Shown here: positions 1 through 9,115 of the stretch, piece after piece
Position numbering within the stretch: position 1 is the stretch's first letter
Layout of the letters: each line of letters starts with the position of its first letter
From: Ignavibacteria bacterium
Lineage (GTDB): Bacteria; Bacteroidota; Ignavibacteria; Ignavibacteriales; SURF-24
NCBI GenBank assembly: GCA_025612375.1
Contig: JAAXKN010000007.1
Span: forward strand, 62,001-126,000
Direction: 5' to 3'
Length of the DNA stretch: 64,000 nucleotides
Program-made: the position numbers and the translations under genes
Notes under the pieces: model-generated
Database searches by the model: none
Told to the model about the DNA's origin: nothing
The model's input: the letters and a program-made list of their open reading frames with translations, nothing else

Positions 1-489
1 GCGGATCCCTTTATATGCCCCTTTCCGGTTTAGGTACCTTATGTTCTTAATGCTGTTTGTCTCCAGGCTCACGTCAAATGAGAAGATGCCGCCGGGCTTA
101 AGAGAAGAATATACTTCGCTAAAAAACTGATTTATCGATTTTCTCGTCAGTAAATAATTAACGCTGTCGAATGCCGAGACAATGAGGTCAAACTTTTTCT
201 TAAAAGGAAGTGCCATCATGTTGCAGCATACTTTTTTGAGTTCGGCGTCTTCTGACTGCAGAAGCATTTCATACGACAGGTCGGAAACTATTACGTCCTG
301 GTAATACTTCTTTAGTCTTGAAGAAAGCTTGCAGTTGCCCCCTGCCAGCTCAAGCACGCTGCTTTCAGGCGGAATATAATCCTTTGTAAGCATGTAATAG
401 TATTCAGCCCATTCATCGTAGCTAATAAAGCGCATGAGGTGGGAATATATTTCCGCAATCAGTTTATAAGGCTTGACTTCTTCAGACAT
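1..489 (-). CDS. class I SAM-dependent methyltransferase (partial, C-terminus off the left edge)
   Basis: This gene is read leftwards from an ATG at 489 and is still open at base 1, so only the first 163 codons are present. The visible part has the order of motifs of a Rossmann-fold SAM methyltransferase: VLELAGGNCKLSSRL as the SAM-binding motif I, VIVSDLS after it, FDLIVSAFDSVNYLL as motif II and LKPGGIFSFDV as motif III. The start overlaps the end of pdxA by 8 nt, so it is probably translated from the same message. The substrate cannot be told from the sequence. Family-level confidence is high, function is unknown. Confidence 0.85.
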   Translation of the reverse strand, partial: MSEEVKPYKLIAEIYSHLMRFISYDEWAEYYYMLTKDYIPPESSVLELAGGNCKLSSRLKKYYQDVIVSDLSYEMLLQSEDAELKKVCCNMMALPFKKKFDLIVSAFDSVNYLLTRKSINQFFSEVYSSLKPGGIFSFDVSLETNSIKNIRYLNRKGAYKGIR

Positions 490-1483
490 TTTGCCTCTTG
501 CGGTTTCTTACAATCCTGCGGGCAAGAAGAAATGCCTGCAGCATGCTGCTCTCGTCGGCAACATACCTGCCAGCAATGTCAAATGCCGTCCCGTGGTCAG
601 GACTTGTCCTTACAACGGGAAGCCCTGCCGTAAAGTTGACTCCAGAGGAGAAGTTCAAAAACTTAAAAGGAATTAGGACCTGGTCGTGATACATTCCTAT
701 TACAACGTCGTACTTCAAATAAAGCCTGTTCGCAAAGAAGGCGTCGGGCACAAAAGGCCCTGAGGCCATATCACTGAAGCCTGAAGTTTTTATGGCAGGC
801 GTAATTACTTCCAGTTCCTCCAGGCCAATTCTGCCATTTTCACCGGCATGGGGGTTAAGCCCGAGGACTGCAACTCTGGGACTTATTATATTAAAATCAC
901 GCCTCAGCGAAGAAATTACCACCTTAAGCGTCCTCTGTATGCTTTCTGTGGTAATAAGCTTAGGAACCCTTTTTACAGGTTCATGGATTGTCACAAGGGC
1001 GCACTTCATTTTTTTTGACCAGAACATCATAACAAAGTCTTTTACCCTGCTCCATTCGGCATACATTTCCGTGTGCCCCGGGAAGTCTATTTTAGCCATG
1101 CCGAGCGCTTCTTTTGAAATTGGCGCCGTTATTATGGCATCGGCAAGCCCGCGCGAAGCAATTTCAAATGACCCCTTTATTGCCCTGAAGCTTACAATGC
1201 CCGAGATGGCAGTAGGCTTGCCGGGCTCCTGAATAAATCCGTCTTCTTTGATGTTAATTATTTCCACCGGGCCTTTCTTTCGGACAGGTGCCTCAGGAAT
1301 CTTATTTTGTATCTCGTAGGCAAAATCGGGCGGGATCTTCTCCGATATCCTTTCAAAGACCTCTGCCGGGCACAGGTAGTAAATTTTGAGGTTTCCCTGG
1401 CCGGAAATCCTGTTTATTGTCTTCTGGACAATCTCAGGTCCTATGCCGTTAATGTCGCCGCAGGTAAAGACAAAGTTATTCAT
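482..1483 (-). CDS. pdxA: 4-hydroxythreonine-4-phosphate dehydrogenase PdxA
   Basis: PdxA oxidises 4-phosphohydroxy-L-threonine with NAD in the DXP-dependent branch of pyridoxal phosphate synthesis, in the cytoplasm. The 333 aa length is normal. The N-terminal GDINGIGPE matches the family GDPxGIGPE motif. GHTEMYAEW, LGLNPHAGENG, GMYHDQVLIPFK and the C-terminal HGTAFDIAG follow in the expected order and include the metal-binding His/Asp residues. The ATG overlaps the stop of the upstream GWxTD gene by 4 nt (ATGA), which indicates translational coupling. The PdxA2-type catabolic paralogues are an alternative, but nothing here suggests a catabolic cluster. Confidence 0.95.
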   Translation of the reverse strand: MNNFVFTCGDINGIGPEIVQKTINRISGQGNLKIYYLCPAEVFERISEKIPPDFAYEIQNKIPEAPVRKKGPVEIINIKEDGFIQEPGKPTAISGIVSFRAIKGSFEIASRGLADAIITAPISKEALGMAKIDFPGHTEMYAEWSRVKDFVMMFWSKKMKCALVTIHEPVKRVPKLITTESIQRTLKVVISSLRRDFNIISPRVAVLGLNPHAGENGRIGLEELEVITPAIKTSGFSDMASGPFVPDAFFANRLYLKYDVVIGMYHDQVLIPFKFLNFSSGVNFTAGLPVVRTSPDHGTAFDIAGRYVADESSMLQAFLLARRIVRNRKRQNV

Positions 1484-2748
1484 AGCTTCCCGCTTAAGAT
1501 GAAGTTTCCAAGGCCCGACTTGTCAACAAAAACAAACTGCCTCTCAGGCTCGTCATAGACCCAGACTTCACGCACATCTTTTGAACCGGTGTATATTCTT
1601 TCAACCGACTTAGGCTTTCCGAATTTAATGTAAATCTTTCCCCTGTCCGTTTCCGCGCCATCAGGGTTACTGATTAGTGAAAAGCTCGCTGCAGCGTAAT
1701 CAACCCTTTTGTAAAACTCAGCCATCAGCTCGTTATATGCCGTCTCAGGCGTTGGATCAAACCTCTTCCAGTAATTTACGAGCTGTGTATAGTCCATTTT
1801 GCTTTGGGCTATATTTTTCTTTTGCTTTTCGTCCGCGTCAATATTCTTAAGGACTTTCACTGCATATTCAAGATTATTAAGTGAGCGGGGTTTGTTGTAC
1901 CAGGTAACAGAGCGCCTGAAAAGAGTTTTTTCTTTATTTCCGCTTAAAAGGCTTATTGTAAGCGTCCCTTCCTGAAGCTTTTCATTGAACTTATGCAGAA
2001 CAAAGTTGCGCGTAAGTGTGCCGTGTGAATTATATTCAGCAGTAATATTCTCCCTGTCGCGGCTGAATGACAACCCGGCAACAAATGAGCTCTTAAGGGA
2101 ATCCTTAAATATTAGCGAATCGTTATTTTTCAGCTCCACATAAACTGAAGAAATGTTCGTATCGGTTACAGGAATAACCATGTCGTAATCTTCATGTGAA
2201 AACGGCACGTTGCCGTCAAAGCCCGCCAGCACGTGCTTCTGCGGACTTTTGGACGCTGCAAGGGCTTCCTTTAAGACTATCGGCGAAAGCGCCCATTTTT
2301 CATCCTGAGGCATAACTTTAAGATCAAACTGGGAGAGAACATGCTCGCTGTTTGTGTTAAAGTCATAAATTACCGGCACAACCTTATAGCTTCCCGCAGG
2401 AAGCGAGAGCTTGAGAACACCCTGCACATATTTGCTCTCTGAATTTGTTTCTTCAAAATCATTAACCGAGTATTCATTCTCCGTAATTTCCCGGTAGACT
2501 TTTCCCGTAAGGCTGTCCACGGCTTCAATATTCAGGCTGAAGTGTGTTGTAAAAACATCCTTGGCTTTTACAAATACGAGCCTGTTGCAGGTGGTCTGAT
2601 AAGTAATATAGCAGTCGGAATTATTTCCCGAAGGGATTACAATTGTATCGAAGAATATCCCGCGCATCTGGTTTAAGCCCGGCCTTGAAGGCTGCGCTGA
2701 AGTAACTGCGCCAAGTAAGATGAGGCAGAGTAATAAGATTTTTTTCAT
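1480..2748 (-). CDS. GWxTD-domain secreted protein
   Basis: The protein begins with a clear signal peptide (MKKILLLCLILLGAVTSAQ), so it is exported. An upstream in-frame start at 2772 would put eight residues before the signal; I chose 2748 because AAGGA lies 8 nt ahead of it. The middle looks like beta-sandwich repeats. The C-terminal ~130 residues carry the GWxTD-type region, here WKRFDPTPETAYNEL, followed by GKIYIKFGKP and EVWVYDEP. This domain is typical of Ignavibacteria and some related FCB bacteria and has no agreed biochemical function. It overlaps pdxA by 4 nt, but a direct link to B6 synthesis is unlikely. Confidence 0.85.
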   Translation of the reverse strand: MKKILLLCLILLGAVTSAQPSRPGLNQMRGIFFDTIVIPSGNNSDCYITYQTTCNRLVFVKAKDVFTTHFSLNIEAVDSLTGKVYREITENEYSVNDFEETNSESKYVQGVLKLSLPAGSYKVVPVIYDFNTNSEHVLSQFDLKVMPQDEKWALSPIVLKEALAASKSPQKHVLAGFDGNVPFSHEDYDMVIPVTDTNISSVYVELKNNDSLIFKDSLKSSFVAGLSFSRDRENITAEYNSHGTLTRNFVLHKFNEKLQEGTLTISLLSGNKEKTLFRRSVTWYNKPRSLNNLEYAVKVLKNIDADEKQKKNIAQSKMDYTQLVNYWKRFDPTPETAYNELMAEFYKRVDYAAASFSLISNPDGAETDRGKIYIKFGKPKSVERIYTGSKDVREVWVYDEPERQFVFVDKSGLGNFILSGKL

Positions 2749-2801
2749 ATTTATCCTTTTTTCAGAAGGCAATATAAATGTGACGTTTTTCTTAAGATAA
2801 C

Positions 2802-2851
2802 AAAAAGCCGGATCAAAAAGGCAATAATTCAGCCCTTGTTAATCCGGCTTT
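2802..2851 (-). terminator. intrinsic terminator of rho
   Basis: A perfect 10-bp inverted repeat (AAAGCCGGAT at 2804-2813 and ATCCGGCTTT at 2842-2851) lies 24 nt past the rho stop. On the minus strand the stem runs into CTTTTTG. The long loop can pair weakly inside itself. It separates rho from the GWxTD-pdxA unit. Confidence 0.75.
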
Positions 2852-2874
2852 AGTAAAGAACTTTAATCAATAGA

Positions 2875-4128
2875 TTAACTATTCATATTGTTTATAAATT
2901 CTTTATTATTTTTTGTTCCCTTCATTTTGTCGAGGAGGAATTCCATTGCCTCAATCGGGTCAAAATCGCTGAAGATTTTTCTTAAGATCCAGATCTTATT
3001 CAGCTCTTCCTCTCTTAAGAGGAGTTCTTCTTTTCTTGTACCCGACTTGTTGATGTCAATTGCCGGGAAGATTCTTCTGTCACTTAAGTCGCGGCTTAAG
3101 ACAAGTTCCATGTTGCCTGTACCCTTGAATTCTTCAAAGATAACTTCGTCCATCCTGCTGCCTGTTTCAATGAGTGCCGTGGCAATAATTGTAAGGCTTC
3201 CGCCGTCTTCTGTATTTCTTGCAGAACCGAAGAAACGTTTCGGCTTATGGAGAGCATTTGCATCCACACCGCCGGAAAGGATTCTGCCGCTGTGAGGAGC
3301 AACAGTATTGTGTGCTCTTGCAAGCCTTGTAATACTGTCCAGAAGAATGACAACGTCCATATTTGCTTCAACCATTCTCTTGGCTTTCTCGATAACCATA
3401 TTGGCTACCTGAACGTGGCGCTCTGCAGGCTCATCAAACGTAGAGCTGATGACTTCAGCCTGAACGGATCTCTGCATGTCTGTAACCTCTTCCGGGCGTT
3501 CATCTATTAAAAGCATGATAAGTCTGACTTCGGGGTGGTTACGTGTAATTGAGTTGGCAAGCTTCTGAAGGAGGATTGTTTTACCGCTTTTAGGTGGTGA
3601 AACAATGAGTCCTCTCTGTCCCTTTCCTATCGGCGAAAGTATGTCCATTATTCTCATTGAGTATTCGCCTGGAGCAGATTCAAGTATAAGTCTTTTGGTC
3701 GGATAAAGAGGAGTCAGGTTGTCGAAAAGTGTTCTTTCCCTGATTGTATCGGGGTCCTGCCCGTTTACAGCTTCCACCCTTAAAAGGGCGAAGAAGCGCT
3801 CTCCTTCCTTTGGAGGCCTTACCTGGCCTGAAACGTGATCCCCTGTTCTTAAGCTAAATCTTTTTATCTGAGATGGAGAAACATATATATCGTCGGGAGA
3901 CGGAAGGTAGTTATAGTCGGAGCTTCTTAGAAAACCGTAGCCATCAGCAAGCACTTCAAGAACGCCTTTGGAGAAGGTCAATCCGTCTTTTGTCGTCTGT
4001 GCTTCTAAGATTTTGAAAATAAGTTCCTGTTTTCTAAGATCGCTGTAACCTGTAATTCCAAGTTCTTTAGCTATCTTATTTAAATCAACAATCTTCTTAG
4101 ATTGAAGTTCAGAAATATCCATTGGCAT
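2875..4128 (-). CDS. rho: transcription termination factor Rho
   Basis: Rho is the hexameric RNA-dependent ATPase that ends untranslated transcripts. The 417 aa length is close to E. coli Rho (419), with no large insertion. Residues 3-45 form the Rho N-terminal SAP-like domain. The cold-shock-like RNA-binding domain follows with [11 protein letters not shown]. The ATPase core has the Walker A PPKSGKT and the Walker [15 protein letters not shown]. The usual P-loop is PPKAGKT, so Ala is Ser here. The ATG at 4128 has AGGA 8 nt upstream. The gene has its own candidate promoter at the end of folC and a leader of about 140 nt, which would fit autogenous control. Confidence 0.97.
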   Translation of the reverse strand: MPMDISELQSKKIVDLNKIAKELGITGYSDLRKQELIFKILEAQTTKDGLTFSKGVLEVLADGYGFLRSSDYNYLPSPDDIYVSPSQIKRFSLRTGDHVSGQVRPPKEGERFFALLRVEAVNGQDPDTIRERTLFDNLTPLYPTKRLILESAPGEYSMRIMDILSPIGKGQRGLIVSPPKSGKTILLQKLANSITRNHPEVRLIMLLIDERPEEVTDMQRSVQAEVISSTFDEPAERHVQVANMVIEKAKRMVEANMDVVILLDSITRLARAHNTVAPHSGRILSGGVDANALHKPKRFFGSARNTEDGGSLTIIATALIETGSRMDEVIFEEFKGTGNMELVLSRDLSDRRIFPAIDINKSGTRKEELLLREEELNKIWILRKIFSDFDPIEAMEFLLDKMKGTKNNKEFINNMNS

Positions 4129-4268
4129 ATTTCAATCCTACATTAAGAATTATTAAAATACTATTATTGTGCATTATGTTAAAATTATAACCGGATTAGT
4201 TAATCGGGGTTATTTACTGATCACTCTGTTTTGAAAGCTGTGAAAGGAACAAGAGGAACTATAGTAAA

Positions 4269-4295
4269 ATTATACTTATTGGTAAAAAATGTCAA
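4269..4295 (-). promoter_or_regulatory. candidate rho promoter
   Basis: On the minus strand a perfect TTGACA (4295-4290) is followed after 15 bp by a perfect TATAAT (4274-4269). It overlaps the last codons of folC. The 15-bp spacer is shorter than the usual 17, so this is only a candidate. It would give rho a leader of about 135 nt. Confidence 0.4.
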
Positions 4296-5560
4296 GGCTT
4301 TTTTTTCTTCAACAGCTCTTCCTTGATCTTCCCCAGCACGTACATGCTCCCCAGCACGACGAGGCATTCGCCTTTTTCCTTTTTCGAAAAACTCTCCACA
4401 AAGTCAGCGCCGTTTTTCTCCTGGAAACAATTTATACCCAGCTCAAGCCCGATTCTTTCCAGTTCGTCAAGCCCTGCTGCCCTGTCGTAATCAATCGTGT
4501 TAAGGTGGATCTCATCAAAGTAAGGCGCCAGGGCCGTGAGCATTTCTTTAACCGCCTTATCCCTCATTACGCCAAAAAGAAGCGTCTTCTTTCTGAACTC
4601 ATCTTTCTGAGGAATAAATGCGCTTAGGAAACTTTCTATACCCTCCGGATTGTGAGCTGAATCAAATATTATACGGGGCTGCTCCAGATAAACTTCATAC
4701 CTACCCTGTATTCCGGAATTTTTTACAACGTTTTTGAGCCCTGAGTCTATATGACGCGGATTATTAAGGCCAAGCGTCTTATTAAGCGTTAATACTGCAA
4801 GTGCGGCATTATTCTTCTGATAAGGCCCGAATAAAGCCGGCTCAATTTTTTCAAGCCGCAGGCTCTCAGTCTTAAGCCCCGTGCTTTCCTTTTCCAAATA
4901 GTCACTAAGACGGAAGAGCTCCGCTTTCTTTTCGCTGCAGATATTTCTTATAGTCTTTTCAGCTTCTTCGGGCAGAATGCCTGTAAATACCCTGCACCCG
5001 TTTTTAATTATTCCCCCTTTTTCAAAGGCGATTTTTTCAAGCGTGCCGCCAAGAATTTCAGTATGCTCAAGGCTTATTGAAGTTATTATGGAAGCAAGAG
5101 GATTTAAGGTATTCGTTGCGTCAAGCCTTCCACCAAGGCCCGTTTCAACTGCGGCATATTCCACATTCATGTCGGAAAAGTACTTAAATGCCAGGGCTGT
5201 TGTAACCTCAAAGAACGTAGGTTTGTGTATATCTATGAAACGATTAATGCCGTTAATAAATTCCACAATATATTCATCAGGAATTTCTTTTCCCTGTATT
5301 CTGACCCTTTCATTGAACCTGATAAAATGAGGCGAAGTATAGAGTCCTGTTTTATATCCCTCTTCAATTAAAATGCTGGAAATAAAGGATGTTGTGCTTC
5401 CCTTGCCGTTTGTGCCTGCTATGTGAAAGGACTTAAAGTTTTTATGCGGATTACCCAGATATTCCAGCAAAGCTGTTATATTATCCAGGCCGAGCTTGAT
5501 CCCGAATTTCTGCAGGGAATAAAGCTTGTCCAAAGCTTGTTTAATCTCACTGTCTGACAT
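4292..5560 (-). CDS. folC: bifunctional folylpolyglutamate synthase / dihydrofolate synthase
   Basis: FolC joins dihydropteroate to glutamate and then extends the glutamate tail of reduced folates, using ATP. The 422 aa length is typical. The P-loop is GTNGKGSTTSF near residue 50. YTSPHFIRFNERVRIQG is the conserved substrate loop, GLGGRLDATN holds the folate and metal contacts, and FDSAHNPEGIESF is the Mur-ligase C-terminal signature. It sits between pyrD and rho on the same strand. Whether it also has the dihydrofolate synthase activity cannot be decided from sequence, but a single FolC usually does both. Confidence 0.95.
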   Translation of the reverse strand: MSDSEIKQALDKLYSLQKFGIKLGLDNITALLEYLGNPHKNFKSFHIAGTNGKGSTTSFISSILIEEGYKTGLYTSPHFIRFNERVRIQGKEIPDEYIVEFINGINRFIDIHKPTFFEVTTALAFKYFSDMNVEYAAVETGLGGRLDATNTLNPLASIITSISLEHTEILGGTLEKIAFEKGGIIKNGCRVFTGILPEEAEKTIRNICSEKKAELFRLSDYLEKESTGLKTESLRLEKIEPALFGPYQKNNAALAVLTLNKTLGLNNPRHIDSGLKNVVKNSGIQGRYEVYLEQPRIIFDSAHNPEGIESFLSAFIPQKDEFRKKTLLFGVMRDKAVKEMLTALAPYFDEIHLNTIDYDRAAGLDELERIGLELGINCFQEKNGADFVESFSKKEKGECLVVLGSMYVLGKIKEELLKKKKP

Positions 5561-5604
5561 TTAATAACCTGATTCTATACTTGGCACGTTACCGGGGCAT
5601 AATT

Positions 5605-6546
5605 TCATATAATGTATGAACCTGTCAAATCCGATATCTTTTTAATGCCCATTTTTCTGCAATATTCCACCAGCCCCGCTGCTATTTCCACACCCGCATT
5701 AGGGTTAACAAAGTTGACCGTTCCAATCTCAAATGCCGTGGCTCCGACGATCATAAATTCTGCGGCATCCTGCCACGTCATTATCCCGCCTATTCCGATA
5801 ATCGGAATCTTAACCTGCCTTTTAATTTCCAGCACCTTGGCCAAAGCAACCGGTTTAATTGCCGGGCCGGACAGGCCGCCTGTAACGTTAAAGAGTTTAG
5901 GCTTGCGTGTATATATATTAAACGATGTACCAACGAGCGTATTTATGGCTGAAACGGCGTCACCGCCTTCCTCACTTACCACCCTTGCATAACTTGCAAT
6001 GTCGGGCACGTTTGGAGAGAGCTTTATTATTACCGGCTTATCTGTTGCGGCCTTAACCTTCCGTGTAATCTCGCCCACGGCCCTCAGGTCGTGACCGAAT
6101 ATGAGCCCCCCTTCCCTGACGTTGGGGCATGAAATATTAATTTCAAAGGCCTTAATTACATCTTCGGCTGAAAGAATCCGCGTGCACTCCACATACTCCT
6201 CAATTGAGCTTGCGGCAATGTTGCAGACGATATTTGTATCAAACTGCTTCAAGAACGGGACTTTTGTTTTTATAAACTCCTCAACGCCCACGTTTGCCAG
6301 GCCTATTGCGTTCAGCATTCCTGACGAGGTCTCAACTATTCTTTGCGGAGGGTTGCCTTTCCTCGGCTTCAGGCTTACGGATTTTGTAATAACGGCCCCG
6401 ATTTTATTTAAATCGGTAAGGTTCGAGATCTCGTTTCCGTATCCCACGGTCCCGGATGCCAGCATGACTGGATTTTTCAGCCTCATGCTTCCGATCTGAA
6501 CCGAGAGGTCTATGTCCTCAGTGCTTAAAAGGCTCTTCTCAATCAT
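5605..6546 (-). CDS. pyrD: dihydroorotate dehydrogenase, catalytic subunit (class 1B)
   Basis: It oxidises dihydroorotate to orotate with FMN in pyrimidine synthesis. The catalytic base is the cysteine of NISCPNV (C140), which marks class 1; class 2 enzymes have serine. The N-terminal NPVMLASGTVGYG and the FMN-binding IPIIGIGGIMTWQDAAEF are present. It lies directly after pyrK with a 4-nt ATGA overlap, so it is the NAD-linked class 1B form, a PyrD2-PyrK2 heterotetramer in the cytoplasm. The 313 aa length is normal. Confidence 0.96.
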   Translation of the reverse strand: MIEKSLLSTEDIDLSVQIGSMRLKNPVMLASGTVGYGNEISNLTDLNKIGAVITKSVSLKPRKGNPPQRIVETSSGMLNAIGLANVGVEEFIKTKVPFLKQFDTNIVCNIAASSIEEYVECTRILSAEDVIKAFEINISCPNVREGGLIFGHDLRAVGEITRKVKAATDKPVIIKLSPNVPDIASYARVVSEEGGDAVSAINTLVGTSFNIYTRKPKLFNVTGGLSGPAIKPVALAKVLEIKRQVKIPIIGIGGIMTWQDAAEFMIVGATAFEIGTVNFVNPNAGVEIAAGLVEYCRKMGIKKISDLTGSYII

Positions 6547-7301
6547 ATTACAACCTTTCTTATGTCAAAGACCGGACCGTCCTTGCAGACAAGATAGTAT
6601 CCGTCTTTATCGAGGGCCTGAATAGGACAGCCCTGGCAGATGCCGAATCCGCAGGCCATTGCACATTCGGTTGAAACTTCACAGTTGTAGCCGTATTTCA
6701 TGCAGAAATCTTTGACTGCCCTTAGCATCGGGGTTGGCCCGCATGCAAAAACCTTTATTTTTGCCCCGTCTAAAATTGCCTTATTTGCTTCCAGGAGCTC
6801 AACAACGTTTCCCTTAAAGCCCTTTGAGCCGTCGTCGGTGGAAATTATAGCGTTCTTCATTCCGTATGTTATTACGTCACCCGATGAACGCCCGCCTACA
6901 AAGCTGTAAATCTTTTTTTCTTCGGGCATTGCTTTGGTAAGGAAAGGAAACGGCGCAGAACCAAGCCCTCCGGCAACAAAAACGGCACATTCATAATCGT
7001 CACTGATCTTAAAGCCGTTTCCGAGCGGCCCCAGTATATCCAGGACTTCTCCTACCTTTTTATGCGAAAGCGTTTTTGTACCTTCTCCCGGCACGTTGAA
7101 CATGAAAGAAAGGCTGTCGCCATCAACGTCACATATGCTGAAAGGCCTTCTAAGAAGGGGGAAATTGGAATCTGAAACTTTAACGTTACAGAACTGGCCG
7201 GGCTGTGCTTCGCGTGCAATTTCCGGGCAATGCACCTTTAGGAGGAATACTGCATTTCCCAGTTCAATCAGCTGTAAAACTTCTGCATTTGCAATAATCA
7301 A
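6543..7301 (-). CDS. pyrK: dihydroorotate dehydrogenase B, electron transfer subunit
   Basis: PyrK passes electrons from PyrD to NAD through a [2Fe-2S] cluster and FAD. The flavin-binding RRPFSICDVD and the NAD-binding GGLGSAPFPF are in place. The C-terminal cluster ligands are C217, C222 and C225 in ACGFGICQGC plus C239. The 252 aa length fits the family. It is coupled to pyrD by an ATGA overlap. Confidence 0.96.
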   Translation of the reverse strand: MIIANAEVLQLIELGNAVFLLKVHCPEIAREAQPGQFCNVKVSDSNFPLLRRPFSICDVDGDSLSFMFNVPGEGTKTLSHKKVGEVLDILGPLGNGFKISDDYECAVFVAGGLGSAPFPFLTKAMPEEKKIYSFVGGRSSGDVITYGMKNAIISTDDGSKGFKGNVVELLEANKAILDGAKIKVFACGPTPMLRAVKDFCMKYGYNCEVSTECAMACGFGICQGCPIQALDKDGYYLVCKDGPVFDIRKVVI

Positions 7302-7334
7302 ATATTACTCTCGTCTTCTTTATAAATCTAAATT

Positions 7335-7997
7335 CTATGCTTTTAGTTCCGGTTTCATGAATTTTTCTTCTACGGCCGTAATTTTATCCAGCCTTTTCTG
7401 GTGCCTGCCGCCAGAAAAAGAGGTTGTCATGAAAACTTCCAGAATCGATTTTATGGTCTCTTCACCAAGCGCCTTTGCTCCAACAACCAATACGTTTGCA
7501 TCATTATGTTCTCTGGCACTTCTGGCCGAGAACTCGTTGTAGCAGGTTGCGGCCCTGATACCCGGGATTTTATTTGCGGTTATTGCCGAGGGAATTCCCG
7601 TAGCGTCCACAATAATCCCGAAATCAACTTTTTTCTCAATTACCTGAAGCGCAACTCCAAGGGCAAAATCGGGATAGTCGCATGAAGCCTCATCATGTGT
7701 CCCTACGTCTATTACACCGTAGGACTTGTCGGTTAAAACCTTTGAAAGCACCCCTTTTATCCGGAATCCCGTATGGTCACTTCCAATTGCCGCTTTGTTA
7801 AGCTTTACCTTTGGAGCGCCTGACGTTGAATCGGCTTCAATTGCCTCAGACTCCTCACGGCGCACAATTGTAATACCAAGGGACTTTATTTTATCTAAAG
7901 CCAGAGGGGTAACAATGTCATTTGGAGCAACAGGCAGAACTTTAATGCCCTGCCTGAATAGCTTTATAATGTCACTTTCCAGGATGAGTTTTTTCAT
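7335..7997 (-). CDS. rpiB: RpiB/LacA/LacB-family sugar-phosphate isomerase with N-terminal extension and no catalytic Cys
   Basis: Residues 68-213 match ribose-5-phosphate isomerase B: IGSDHTGF, CDYPDF, AREHNDANVL with the catalytic-side His164, and the phosphate-binding GGRHQKR. Two things are odd. The loop that carries the catalytic cysteine in E. coli RpiB (CGTGxG) reads DATGIPSAI here, so Asp131 sits at the Cys position. There is also an N-terminal extension of about 65 residues containing IVTPLALDKIKSLGITIV, which resembles a short domain I recall from ethanolamine-utilisation (EutQ/PduL-like) proteins. This is known of RpiB paralogues linked to bacterial microcompartments, but no shell genes are visible here. 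The real substrate is therefore uncertain. It is 33 nt upstream of pyrK. Confidence 0.8.
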   Translation of the reverse strand: MKKLILESDIIKLFRQGIKVLPVAPNDIVTPLALDKIKSLGITIVRREESEAIEADSTSGAPKVKLNKAAIGSDHTGFRIKGVLSKVLTDKSYGVIDVGTHDEASCDYPDFALGVALQVIEKKVDFGIIVDATGIPSAITANKIPGIRAATCYNEFSARSAREHNDANVLVVGAKALGEETIKSILEVFMTTSFSGGRHQKRLDKITAVEEKFMKPELKA

Positions 7998-8037
7998 ACT
8001 TTTAGGATTTTGCTAAAGATTTTTACTTAGAGGTCAA

Positions 8038-9105
8038 TTATAAGTGCTCTGTCAGCTTCTTCATCTTCAGATAATCAACTACGTTCTTTACTTCCTGTGC
8101 CTTGTCACGCCTGCAGATCAGGAGTGCGTCGTCTGTATTTATGACAATAAGGTTCTCTACGCCTACTACAGCAGTAAACTTCTTGGGCGAATATACATAG
8201 GAGTCACTAGTATTCTGGCAGTAGGTTTTTCCAACCAGTGCGTTTCCGTCCTCGTCTTTTTCAGTCAGCTGGTAAACCTCTTCCCAGCTTCCAACGTCGC
8301 TCCAGATGAACATGCCGCGCGTAAGATAAACGTTTGAAGACTTTTCCATCACGCCGTAATCGATTGAGATGCTCTTTAGCTGTCCGTAGACGTGGCCTAA
8401 AGTCTTCTCAAAGGCAGGAGTATCCAGGCTTCCTTCAATTTCCTTCAGGCCATCAAAGAGCTCGGGCATATAGGTTTCAATTTCGCTTAAAATGGTATCA
8501 ATTCTCCAGATGAACATGCCGCTGTTCCAAAGGAAATCGCCGCTTTCAATAAACCTAACCGCGGTTGCATAATTGGGCTTTTCAGCAAATGTAAGCACCT
8601 TGAATATGTTGTCCTCAACCGGCTTTTCCTCAATCTGAATGTAACCGTATCCTGTTTCGGGCCTTGTAGGATTAATGCCTATTGTAACCAGCCCCTTCTT
8701 TTCATATGCGAACTTTGCAGCAGAGCTTAAAGTCCTCTGGAATTCATCTTTATCTCTTATAATATGGTCGGCCGGGAGTGTCAGTATTACAGCTTCCTTA
8801 TTTTTCTTTCCGACTATGATTGAAGCCAGGCCGATAGCAGCTGCTGTATTCTTACCGAAAGGTTCATCAATAATGTTTTCTGCGGGTAAATCTGAGAGCT
8901 GACTTTTAATTTCTGCTTTCTGGACTTTATTTGTAATGACAAATATATTCTTCTTATCAACCAATCCTTCCAGGCGTTTTACAGTATCCTGGATCATTGA
9001 ATTCTGACCAAAGATCTTCAGAAGCTGCTTAGGTTTCTTTTCCTTGCTTCTGGGCCAGAACCGGGCACCAACCCCGCCAGCCATGATCACTGCATATAGT
9101 TCCAT
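8038..9105 (-). CDS. manC: mannose-1-phosphate guanylyltransferase
   Basis: It makes GDP-mannose from mannose-1-phosphate and GTP for glycan and lipopolysaccharide building blocks. The N-terminal nucleotidyltransferase signature VIMAGGVGARFWPRSKEKKP-KQ is complete. TLPADHIIRD, TGYGYIQ, FAEKPNYATA and FLWNSGMFIW follow in the expected order. The length of 355 aa shows the single-domain form without the C-terminal phosphomannose isomerase cupin. It is 41 nt from rpiB and 10 nt after the unknown gene upstream, probably one transcript. Confidence 0.93.
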   Translation of the reverse strand: MELYAVIMAGGVGARFWPRSKEKKPKQLLKIFGQNSMIQDTVKRLEGLVDKKNIFVITNKVQKAEIKSQLSDLPAENIIDEPFGKNTAAAIGLASIIVGKKNKEAVILTLPADHIIRDKDEFQRTLSSAAKFAYEKKGLVTIGINPTRPETGYGYIQIEEKPVEDNIFKVLTFAEKPNYATAVRFIESGDFLWNSGMFIWRIDTILSEIETYMPELFDGLKEIEGSLDTPAFEKTLGHVYGQLKSISIDYGVMEKSSNVYLTRGMFIWSDVGSWEEVYQLTEKDEDGNALVGKTYCQNTSDSYVYSPKKFTAVVGVENLIVINTDDALLICRRDKAQEVKNVVDYLKMKKLTEHL

Positions 9106-9115
9106 TCGATTTCCT

